Assembly (NCBI GenBank): GCA_013398175.1
Contig: VZRZ01007764.1
Coordinates: forward strand, 696,992-760,991
Reading direction: 5' to 3'
Length of the DNA: 64,000 nucleotides
Origin: Climacteris rufus
Lineage: Eukaryota > Chordata > Aves > Passeriformes > Climacteridae
A program made the translations under genes and the position numbers. Position 1 is the stretch's first letter, and each line of letters begins with the position of its first letter. The notes under the pieces were generated by a model. It was not told the origin of the DNA. It was given only the letters and a program-made list of their open reading frames with translations, and ran no database searches. This document shows positions 1 to 10,167 of the stretch, piece after piece.

Positions 1-35
1 CTTTTTTTTTCTTTTTTTTTTTTTTTTTTTTTTTT
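1..35. repeat. Poly-T tract
   Basis: The window begins with a nearly pure T run interrupted by one C. It could be the reverse complement of an A-rich retroposon tail, but nothing beside it supports that, so I call it only a homopolymer. Confidence 0.9.
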
Positions 36-507
36 GTGTGGAGGTGCCTTGGTTGCAGTTTTGTAGTGTCCTTCTTGCTTCGTTAATAATGACGCTGGAT
101 GTTGCTGCATGCAGAAACAGATGACTTCACCATCTCTAGTTGCTGTACTCCCAAAGAAATTTGGAAGTGGTGCAGTTAAGTGACTCCATTTTCATCCCAG
201 AGTCTTGTTTTCTTCCCATACCATGCAACACAGGCATGCTAAGAGTCTGGTCTCTGTTTTTTGACATCAGCCACTGTACAAGGATCTGCACTTGTCAGAA
301 AGTGATACTTTGGTCCAAAGCAGGTGTCCACACCCACAGACTCCAGACTGCTCCAACAAGGAGACATGCATAGCTTGTTCTCTTTGGGATCAGTCATTCA
401 CTGAAGAGTCCATGGGAATTTTACTGCCAAGTTCAGTGAGAGAAGTGTGAGGGCCCCATTTTGTTTCTTTTGTGAGCTGATGACTTGCCTGTATTTCGCT
501 CACCCAG
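1..507 (+). other. ZNF462 intron, 3' end only
   Basis: This is the tail of an intron whose donor lies outside the window. It opens with a T-rich tract (about 1-35) and ends in the acceptor TTTCGCTCACCCAG at 494-507. The short open frames here resemble nothing I know and have no splice support. I see no other element in it. Confidence 0.8.
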
Positions 508-699
508 GTGAACATGCCTACAAATGTTCCTCCTGCTCATTTTCCACCATGACAATCAGCCAGCTGAAAGAGCACTCCTTGAAAGTGCATGGGAAAGCAC
601 TGACACTACCAAGACCCCGCATTGTCAACCTTGCAGCCTCACACGCCCACCACACCTCCAAGAACCACACTCCTGCTGAAGAAGTGGAGGACTCTAATG
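508..699 (+). CDS. ZNF462: ZNF462 coding exon (first of seven in the window)
   Basis: This 192-nt exon is bordered by CACCCAG|GT on the left and AATG|GTAAGAG on the right. It enters in phase 1 (the first base of a Gly codon comes from the previous exon) and leaves in phase 1. It encodes one C2H2 finger: Cys-x2-Cys at YKCSSC, then 12 residues, His, 4 residues, His at KEHSLKVH. A linker rich in His, Ala and Pro follows and ends in EEVEDSN. Read across the junction, the linker joins the next exon as EDSN-DSSYSEPP, which matches my memory of ZNF462. Because the length is a multiple of three with equal phases, skipping this exon would keep the frame and remove exactly one finger. The protein acts in the nucleus. 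Confidence 0.93.
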
Positions 700-1070
700 G
701 TAAGAGGTGCCTCAGAGCGAGAATTTAATTGTCTAAGGTGCCGCTTAATATTTTTATTGCAAACGAAATTGCAGCAGGCAGCTTGCACCAAGAGCATCTT
801 CATTTGATCATTAAGAAAAAGCAGAAGTTGCATCAAAACCAAGAGTAAATGTGGTGTTGTAGGAAGTGATCTGCTTTAGATCCTCACCAGTTCATACTAC
901 ATTAACTCGTTCTGTCACTACACCGGTTGACTTTGAAATATGTCACTGCTGGCTTTATGTCTTAGCAGAGATTTAAATTGTAGAAAATTTTCAAAAGTCG
1001 TAGTTTCTACCTATAGCCAGTGGGAAAGGGATCATCTAATTCCATCCATGCTCCTGATTTTCCTTTCTAT

Positions 1071-1282
1071 TCATGGAATCATAGAATGGTTTGGGTTGGA
1101 AGGGGACCTTGAAGACCATTGCATTTCACACCCCTGACATGGGCAGGGACATCTTCCCCTACCCCATGTTGCTCCAAGCCCTGTCCAGCCTGGTCTTGGG
1201 CACCCCAGAGATGGGGCAGCCACAGCTTCTCTGGGCATCCTGTGCCAGGGCCTCACCTCCCTCACAGGGAAGAATTTTTGCT
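1071..1282 (-). mobile_element. CR1 LINE fragment, 3' end, antisense
   Basis: The + strand reads TCATGGAATCATAGAATGG, then GGTTGGAAGGGGACCTTGAAGACC-like sequence, then CATGGGCAGGGACATCTTCCCC and GGGGCAGCCACAGCTTCTCTGGGCA. This is the reverse complement of the 3' end of an avian CR1 LINE, whose 3' terminus is a short ATTCTATGA-type repeat. The copy is about 210 bp and severely 5'-truncated, as most CR1 copies are. It carries no functional reading frame. It sits in the large ZNF462 intron, antisense to the gene. Confidence 0.9.
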
Positions 1283-1868
1283 TGGGATACTGGTGTGTTA
1301 GTAGAGCACTTCAGTGAAACCACATGATTAAGCTTGAAATGTGAACCTGTAATGGTCGTAAAAGTAATTATTTTTATTGCCCTTGCTGCAGAGGACACCA
1401 AAAGTACCTTCAAGTATTAAGCTGCAGGAAGGAGAATCTGGGCACCATTTTCTTTTCCATGCTTCCTTTGAAAGCTATTAATCCCCTTTTGCTGTAGAAG
1501 ATGCTTGGAAAGCAGCAGAGGGAGGAACACTCTTTAATCAAGAGAAATAGAAAAGGTGGTGTGTGGTATCACAGCAAGCTTTAAGTAGCAGCTTATGAGG
1601 CATCTTTGGGTGTCACTTTCTGACAGTTAAGAAAAGAGCTCTTCTTTGGAAAAAAAAAAACAAACTTAATTCCTGGGTGAGGTACATTGACACATTGACA
1701 TAGAAGGAGTATGTAGATGAATATAAATAAAAGGTTCAGATTTGCAGATGTTCAAGGAACTGGAATGGATGAAGGGTGTGGCAGAAAAGGGAAGAATATT
1801 ATTTCCAGAAGCTTGAGTGGTTCTAGCTGCTAAACAGACAGAATTTTGTTTTGCTTGGGATACTGGTG
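1276..1868. repeat. Exact 20-bp direct repeat pair (1276-1295 and 1849-1868)
   Basis: The 20-mer TTTTGCTTGGGATACTGGTG occurs at both ends of this span, and the similarity extends a little further left (CAG..AGAATTTT). The first copy overlaps the truncated 5' boundary of the CR1 fragment. The pair may be remnants of one dispersed repeat or of a duplication tied to the insertion. No function is implied. Confidence 0.75.
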
Positions 1869-4800
1869 AACTAAGGAACAAAGGTAAATATTGTCAGTAA
1901 TCATTAAGTAGCATTTTTGGTCTCCTATCTTCTTTCTTTTCTTTCTCACCAGGAAAAAAAAAAAAAAGTGAAATGAGAGAGTGAAAGAAAAGAAAGAACT
2001 TCAGAAAATGGCTGAAAGGAATTGAAAGAAATAAATAATCAGCATAGAAGTACTTTATTGATGAAAGAAAAAAGACATGCAAAATATTTTTGTGGTTTAG
2101 CAAGTCGCTTTTTGGGTGAGAATCAGAATCTTTACAAGAGATTCTGACCAGCTGCTTTCAGACAACCTTTTGTCAATGGGCTGTCTGGAACAGTGCAGTT
2201 ACTGAATTTGTTTGCTAATGCTAGCTTAATCTAATCCAGCAAGCTGAGCGCATCTTGAGATGTGTTCTACTGCATTTTTTAATTGTTTTTTTAAATAAAA
2301 TGTTCATTACTGACTTAAGAAGCGAAGAATAATTTTCAGTGGCTGTCCTAGTCTTTCCTCTGTGTTAACAGTCTTGCTTTTGTCAGCAATGGTGTGTTGA
2401 GAGATACAGAAGGACAATACTTATGTTTTGGGAAGAATGGTTCAGTTACTTTTCTTGGCCTTTTTGCTTATCCCAGGAGCTCATACTTATAGATCAGTGG
2501 AGTCAAAATTCAGCTGCAGATCCTGTAGAAGACAATTTTACAGCCTTTAGGAACTCTTCTTAAAAATAGACAAAATGATGGCTCTGTTAACAAAAGCATT
2601 TCATTGGGTTGACTTTGTTACCTAGATCTGTATTACAGCCTGAGACCAAGGCAGAATTTGTCCCAATTAGCTAGATCATCTTTAAACGGGGTTAATGGTT
2701 AAGTCACTTTGACAATAATAGAAGCCACCCACTGGGGAGCTGGTCAGACAAGTACAGGTGTTATAATAATCATGTTAGCATTTTCAGCATTGCTTAAGGA
2801 AGGAATAACCTGCTTTAAGTAATTTTTTTCACATTATACCGTTGGCTGCAGATCAGGTTAATGGTGGCTGCCCTTCTGACATCACCTATTTTTTGGTTTT
2901 TAGAAGGCAATAAATCAATGCCTCTTAGACCTGTGAGTTGCAGGTGGTGTGCAAGACTGATAAAATACTGGTCCCAATAATAGGAAATGTGGGCACTATT
3001 GTGACAGGCTCACATCGTGTGGTGTAGTTGGATTTTGTCTGTTAGTGTGTATAAATAACCTGCAGTGTGAACTGTGATCAAGTTAATTCATCAGGGATGC
3101 AAAATTGGATTAGGGCTGGGGTGAAAGACAGACAAAAGGTTGCATCCCATTGTTAGGAACTTGTTTTGTGGGTTGATAGGTGTGCAGCAGGCTTGTGTAA
3201 TTGAAATGGTTGCAGAAAGGATCTGTTCCTGTCTGAATGAATGTTGTGGTTGGAATAGGAAATGTAGCAGGATGACTTGGGGAGATTTGAGCAGAACTCA
3301 TCTTGTCAATTGTTGAGTTCTGTAAAAATGTGGAAAAGGGGAAAAGGTACTGAATGGTAATAGCAGAGTGCATGTCTGAATAGAACTGCTCTGGGACAGC
3401 AGCCTGGCGGTGCTTTTTATCCCCTGCAATAATCGTTCCCTGATGGGCCTTTCTTACAACACTTCTTTTGTTCATTTGGATTGATCCTTTCATTAAAAGA
3501 TGTGAATATATTTAAATGTCTGTGGCTCATCTCCTCCAGTTCTGTCTTGGTAGCAGCAAACACATCTGAGGTGTTCAACCCTATATCCCAGAGATGTTTT
3601 GGGGTTCCTGGTCGACCTTCCATAGAACTGAAGCTGAAGTGGAGTAGGTGCTGAATGGTTTAAGTAGGCCCATCCTTGGTAGCTGTAATTCAGGTGACAG
3701 TTTCCATTAGAAAGCGTAACAACCTCTTCAGTCCAGTTCATAACCAGCATTTCAGTGCATGTGTGGTTCTCTCAGGGCAGTAGTGTGAGAAGGTGATGGT
3801 GTCAGTCTCAGTGAGTCAGCAGAGAAGGCTTTCTTACAGAGATATTCTGCTTTTTGTATCACACCCTTCTTTGCCTCTTAGGCAATATTTTGATCTATAA
3901 GGAACCTGTTTTCATTGTATCCCATTCTAACCAAAGGTAAAGCACTCAGAGGGTTTTTTTGGGGGTGTGGGGTGATGATATTTTGGTTTTCAGGTTTTTT
4001 TCTTACAAACAGCCACAAAAAAAAATCCCCCAGAAAATGTTGGTCATGAGTGTAATTTTTCTATTCTGCATAGTATAGGGGCACTGAATGGTCTGTAGTG
4101 TCCAGCTCTTGTTGAAAAGATGGGGTTGCCGTTTTGGTAAAATATTCTTTTGCTCTCCTGATACTTTACAAGTATTTTTCATCTTACAAGAAGGAAATGA
4201 TGGGGATTGAGTATATATTTGCATGTGTGGTTGGCTTGTTTGTTTGAATTTACTTATTTGCCATTTACACTAGAATGTTGCCTAACAGATTGAAAACTTA
4301 AGCAGTAAAAACTAATTGTAAATTGAAATACTTCAGACTGCTAGGAGGCTTGGATCTCCTCACAAGATCTCCTTCCATGTTCTTCCAGTTCTTTGTGAGA
4401 ATAAGAACTTCCATTCATACAAATCTCTGTCCAAAATGGGTTTCATGATGGTTTCTGTTGGTGGTACTGTCATCCTGTGGGGCAGCCTGTGCCACAGGTG
4501 AGGGTTTCCAGCTCTGCTCCTGTTGACTGGAGTGCCAGACAATGGAATCCCACAGTCTGCATTACCAGGGCATCACACTGGAAGGCTCCCATCTCTTTCC
4601 ATAAGGAAGAGTTGCAAGTGAGGCAGAGACACAAAAACTGTGTGGCTGAACACTGGCAAGCACGAACAGCAAGAGGTATTGTGTGCAAAGGGATCATCAG
4701 CTAAGGGGAAAGCCCATGGCCACAGACACTGCTGGTGTGAGTGGTGTTATAAATGTGTGCTGGTGTCCAGGGGCTGTGGAGGGGGTGAACTGCCTTCCTC

Positions 4801-7800
4801 TTACAAGCTGGAGAAACACACGAGTGCAGCCCTTTGTCATGAAGTCTGTAAAGCAGAGTGATTCAATGGATTGATAAACAGTTCTGTGTTATGACTTCAC
4901 CCACAGCAAAAGCTTCTTGAGAGCGTGTAAAATACTTGCTCTGAATTGCCCTGGCTACTATTACTGATTTCTGGAGTAGCCCTTGATTTTGTGAAAATAA
5001 CCCCTTTGGCCTAACCGTGTTTCAGAGCAAAGTGCTGCTCTTTATTCACATGGCTGGCAGATTTGGAGCCCTGTAAATGGCCTTGTATCATGACTGTGTG
5101 CAGTAATTCAAAATAGTAGCTTTGTAAAAACTTTACTGATTAAGAATATTAAATTGTCAAAACAATACAGTAAAGTGCAAGGCTAAACAGACCTGGATGT
5201 GGTTTCTTATGTCTTCTCAGTCATGCTGCAGTGGTATAAGACCATTTTCTTTTCCTGGTGACCAGTTCTTGACACACTTTTTGTGTGCCCTTGAAGCTCA
5301 GTAACTATGCTTTGCACTGCTGTGCAAACCAGACAGGGTCTACCACTAATACCAGCACACCTCACAAAACACATCTAGGGTCAGAACTAGAAGATTTCTT
5401 GAGTTTCCCTGTACATAGTATGTTAACATCTTCCTTGAATTTAATTACTTGCAGCAGCAAATGCGTTGAAAACTGCTAAGTGAAACATCCAGTGCCATGT
5501 TCCAGTCTTTTTCCTGAACTTTAGCCTTTGCCAGTGGAAAATAACTTTGCTTCATCTAGAGACTGAAATATAAATACATCTGCTTGCTTTGCCAGAGCTA
5601 GGCTGGGTACAGAACTGCTTGACTAAGTCTTGTTTCTTGGACTGTTGTTCAAGAACTGGAATTCTCTTCCCATTTCTGTACACTTTTTCGAAGTAGACAG
5701 TGCATAATCAGGATGCATGTCTTCTGTGCTGCCTGACAGATGAACTGAAGGGAGCAGAGGGCGTTTGCTAAAGCAATTTAATGTACTACCAGAATGAGAG
5801 GAGAGCCACGGGCAGCAAGGACACCATTTCAACAAAATGCACTAAGCTGGTGCCAGTTAGTCATGATTCTGCCTGTCACCTTTCAGAAGAGAGGTTTCCC
5901 ATGCTGCCCTGACTTGTGGGTTCTGTTGGGTTTGTTGTTGTTTTTGTTTTTAATCCATATCATGGTTTGTGGCTGACTTGCTTGTTTTTATCCTTGCGCG
6001 CTGTTCCTCTTCAAAAAGGATATTTTTCTAACCTTGCAATCAGGGCAGAAAGTTCCTAAGATCGTCCCTTCCCTTTTGGTACTGTTTCTCTCTCATTGTT
6101 GCTGGTGTATCTTGGTGTTTTATGGCTGCTGCTGTTTGGGGAAAATCACGGGTCAGTCCTCACAGCCAGGAAACTTTGTGTTGGAGCAGAATGTGTTTAG
6201 TTCAGGCTTCGGGTTTTTTTGGGAGGAGGGGTTTGGACAAAGACTCTTTTGAAGTTTCAGACCCTTTTATTTCACTGTAGTTTGGCTGGAAGGGCAGAGA
6301 GCCAGTAGTGACTACAGGGCAAATTCAGGCAGAGCTTCAATAGCTAATTGCTTTAATTGCCAGGTGAGTTGGAAGGATTGCATCCATGTTAAGGATGCAA
6401 GATGCTGATCTGCGTGCTGCAGAACAGAAGACGCCTCTGCTTTTGTAGTTACAGTTAGGCTGCAAAGAGCTGTCTACTTGTTCTGCTTGTTTCCCTGCTT
6501 TTGTGCCCCACAGGAGTGATGGCTCATGCTCGCTCTGAAGTATCAGATTAACCCCTGTTCCCTGCAGGCTGCTTTTTCTTCCCCAGTCATGTTCCTTCTT
6601 TCTCTAACCTACAGCAAGTTTCTGCTTTCCCCTCAGCCTTTGCCCATCTTTCCTTCCCACAGCCTTCCAGTGCTTGTTAAACTCTCTGGCACTTGTTTGG
6701 TGTGTCTTACTCCTTGTGGTCGGTGTTAAACTAAATATCAGATGTTCGACTAGATGGAACTTTTCTCCTGCATCAGATTGGCAGAGACCGGTGGAACAAG
6801 CACAGGGCTTGTTCACCTCCACTTTTGCTTAAACAAACTCCCCACTGTTCCAAGGTCCTGGGGCACTGGGGATGACCTTGTTCTCTGTAGCTGTCTTCCA
6901 CTGGGGTATAGTTGTTTGGCTTCTGGCCTTTTCCTGCAGCGTGCTGAGAACAGTTTTGTGGCTGGTGGAACAGAGGGAGATGTCATTGGCTGTGCTGAGG
7001 GGAGTGTCAGCTTGCTGTTCATTGTGCTTTTTTTGTGGTACTGTTTTTTGTGCTTGAACTGAATGGGCAAAGGCAAAGCTGAGATTCAACAGGATACAGA
7101 CTGGAACTCATGCAGCTGGGAGAAGGTTGCTGTCAGTCTTGTATGGATTCTTCCAGCCTGCTGTGGTGGGGCACTGAAAGACTTGCCTAGGGTAGTGAGA
7201 AGACAAAATGTTTGGGTGGATCAAGAAATAATTGAAGGAAGAAACATATTGAGGATTCATTCTGAGCAGAAAGAAATTACCTGACTGCACCCACAGTGGA
7301 AAGAAAGAACCATATCCTGACTCATGTTGTGGCTTTTTTTCCTGAGACTTTTACTTTCTTTTGGCTCTGTTTTTTTATGTTCAGGATAGAGGACAAAGTA
7401 GCAGATGCTGATCTCTTTTTGTGTGAGGTACTGCTGCTCTCCAGGGAACTTGTGGTCACTCAATACAGAGCAAAAAAAGAGGCTGTTGGTGTGAAGGGAT
7501 GCATGGTATGGCTTGACCAAGGCTGTGCAATGGAGCATTTCTGCAGACTATCATTCCCACATGTTCTTAGCCTTCTTGTGTAAGTTAGCTGATGTTCTCC
7601 CTGTCCCCTGAGACACCAGTTTATCCCATTGATTTAAAACATTCTGGAGGGAGTTGGTGCATGGCAGAGAGGTAAAACTTCTTTGCTCATTTTAGCCCTG
7701 TTGAAATGGACATGTGTTACCATCATAACTGACAGCCCAGTATTTGACATTTAAATAGCTGGTTTTACTTCTTCTTTAAGGAACATTGTTACTACATGTT

Positions 7801-8447
7801 GGTACCAGTGCCTGAAAATACTGCCCAAAGTGGTCTGAGCTGGGAGCTGGTGCTGGTGGTGAGGACTTTGCTGGGAGTAAAAATAATGTCAAGGTCTCCA
7901 GAACAAACTGCAAGTTCCTGAGCTCATGGCTAGAAGGAATCCCTGGTGCCCATATATTGTCACTGTAATTCTAGGGACAGTTTTAAAGAATGCAAATTGA
8001 TAAAGCTGATTTCTTCTCCTCTTCATTTCAAGCCTTAGAGGAGAAGTGAGCGTTTTGGTGACAGCAACACGAGTGTTTGTGGCACTGTGTTTGTATTAAT
8101 ACAAATATGTAAAAGGTCAGTGCAACAGAGAAGGAAGTGTGGAGCACTCCTGAAAAATATCTGATGAATTGCCCTTGAAAATGAGAAGGTAATCATGGAA
8201 CACAATAGCATGAGAGTGATTTTGTTACTGGTGCAAAAAAAAAAGCCAAAAGAATTTGATTGATAGGTTATTGTCTTGAGTGAAGAATCAGTTCAAGTAG
8301 AACTTTGTACATTTACAAAGTCTGAAAAAACCTGCAAGCAGTAAGTCCTTTCAGCAGATTTGTTAAATCAGCATCTTGCTAAAGCTGTTTCCAGTTCTGC
8401 TTGTGTTCCTCTCTTCTGTAAATGCATTTTCATTTATGAGGTCTGAG

Positions 8448-8565
8448 TTTGGTTCAACACAATAAGGAATAGCTAGACAACTTTATATTTTAAGGAAATT
8501 TGTGTTTGGTTCAGCACAATAACGAATAGCTATACAACTTTTTATTTTATGCATTTTAAGGAAAT
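8448..8565. repeat. Diverged tandem duplication of about 52 bp
   Basis: Copy 1 (8448-8499) and copy 2 (8505-8565) share TTTGGTTCA(A/G)CACAATAA, then GAATAGCTA and ACAACTTT, and both end in TTTTAAGGAAAT. They differ by a few substitutions and by about nine to ten extra bases in copy 2. This is a local duplication in intron sequence with no coding potential. Confidence 0.85.
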
Positions 8566-9828
8566 AGGTAAGTTCATGGAAATCCCAGTGCTCAACATGT
8601 AGCAGAAATCTTGGCTTTAAGTGCAATCCTCTATTTAAACAGTGGAATTGAATTCCTTGAATAATGAATTATAAGAATGGAGAGCTGGAACACAACCAGC
8701 AGCTTGAACTGCTCACACAGTGTAAGGCAGTAGCCACAGATTTTCAGACTGAACATCCTTTAAGCAGCAGTCAGAAGATAAAGAGAGGTAAGATAACACA
8801 CCCATGGATCATCTCTGTGCTGTCAGTGGAAAGGACAGGAGGCAAAGCAAGAGGTGGGGTTGCAAAGCTGTAGTGGTTTGGCACTGGTGGTTGCAAAGGT
8901 TGTGAGTGGTGGAGCAGCAAGGAAAAGTGCCTGGTTTACAGTCAGAGGGTTGTGTGCACCCCAAATGGGACTAGAGAGTGACCAAGTCACCTAAAGACCT
9001 GCAGGAAAGTTAAATTGAGTGTAAGCCGGGAAAGAAGTATTGTTGTGGGGAGAAGAGATGAAAAAAGGCATAACTAGAAGTGAAATGGCTCTGTGGTGAA
9101 GTGTTTCTGACCACTAAACTGATCCTTCCAGATTGCAGCTGAGCAGGGTACCTGCCTTGAAAGCTCATGCAGAAAGGAATTCCTGGTAGTGTTGGATGCT
9201 CTAAAACAGGAGGGCCTGGGGATCTCTTGGGCTGATCTTTTTCTCCTTATGGAAATAATATGGTATAACTTATTTCATCAAGTCCCATTACTGCTGCATA
9301 ACTCTTAATCAGTTCCTGCTGCTCTCAAATGCATCATCTTATGTAAAGTATTGTAGCCACTCTTGATCTTAACTGTGAAACTCCAAAGTTCTTTCACAGG
9401 CAGCAGCATGAAACTCTCTCTCTGTGGAAGTGATTCAGGTGATAAAAATTATTTATTATTTTCTTCTTAAGAGGTGAAATTTATGTCCCTTTGAAATTTT
9501 TTAGATATTTGCACAGGAAGCTGCATAGCATATATTGTGTCTCAGTTCCTTTCAGAGCTATGGTATGCACATAACTGCAGAGGAAATTCAAAGTTATAAA
9601 GAAATATGAATATAGCTTCTCTCACCCCTTTTGAATAAACAAGATTGCATAGTTCATGTGTCTTTCTCATTGCTCTCTTCTGAGGCTTAGAAATATGTGT
9701 AATATCTTTCTCACAAAAGCTGGTCTGGCATGATCCAAGTGGCCTGAGAGGCAATACTCCATAATAAATAATAATATAAATAAATAAATTCCTCCAACAA
9801 GATTTTTGTTTTGTTTCGTTTCAGGGTC

Positions 9829-9925
9829 TTTTGTTTGGTTGGTTGGTGAATTGGTTGGTTTTTTGTTGTTTTGGTTTGGGTTTGCTGGTTGAATTGGTTG
9901 GTTTTTGTGGGTTTTTTTTTTTTTT
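9829..9925. repeat. GTT/TTGG-rich low-complexity tract
   Basis: The tract consists of irregular TTGGTTGG and GTTTTGG units ending in a run of T. On the + strand it has almost no A or C. It looks like a degenerate simple repeat within the intron. Confidence 0.85.
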
Positions 9926-10135
9926 GAGGGGGTGTGGAGGGTGTTGTATAAATCCTTTAAATGTCAATTTTATTCCAGAGCTTTATTTTCTTTACTTTGT
10001 GATTACTCTTTTCTTTTATCTTTTGCAGCACAAAACTTGTTTCTGTTATATCTCTTTCACAACTTTCTACCAATTTAAAGGATCTTTAGCAGAAATCAGA
10101 ATTTAGGTAGAGGAGTAGGCTCACACTCTGTTTTT

Positions 10136-10167
10136 AAACATGCAGTGAACATGTTTAAAACATGTTG
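10136..10167. promoter_or_regulatory. Candidate p53-family response element (three half-sites)
   Basis: Three decamers follow one another with 1-nt spacers: AAACATGCAG (10136-10145), GAACATGTTT (10147-10156) and AAACATGTTG (10158-10167). The known p53/p63 half-site is RRRCWWGYYY. The second decamer fits 10 of 10 positions, the third 9 of 10 and the first 8 of 10. The second and third also form a 19-bp perfect inverted repeat (10148-10166). Binding is inference; an accidental palindrome is the alternative. Confidence 0.35.

Noticed and set aside
4217..4224. Perfect octamer ATTTGCAT (others at 7990, 21749, 45321 and 54816)
   Set aside because: A few such 8-mers are expected by chance in 64 kb, and none sits beside a SOX motif in composite spacing.
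6730..6765. GTTCGACTAGATGGAAC, similar to the sense-strand end of CR1
   Set aside because: Only about 15 bases match and no neighbouring CR1 landmark follows.
8090..8105. 16-bp palindrome TTTGTATTAATACAAA
   Set aside because: Short AT-rich palindromes are common in such sequence and no context suggests a function.
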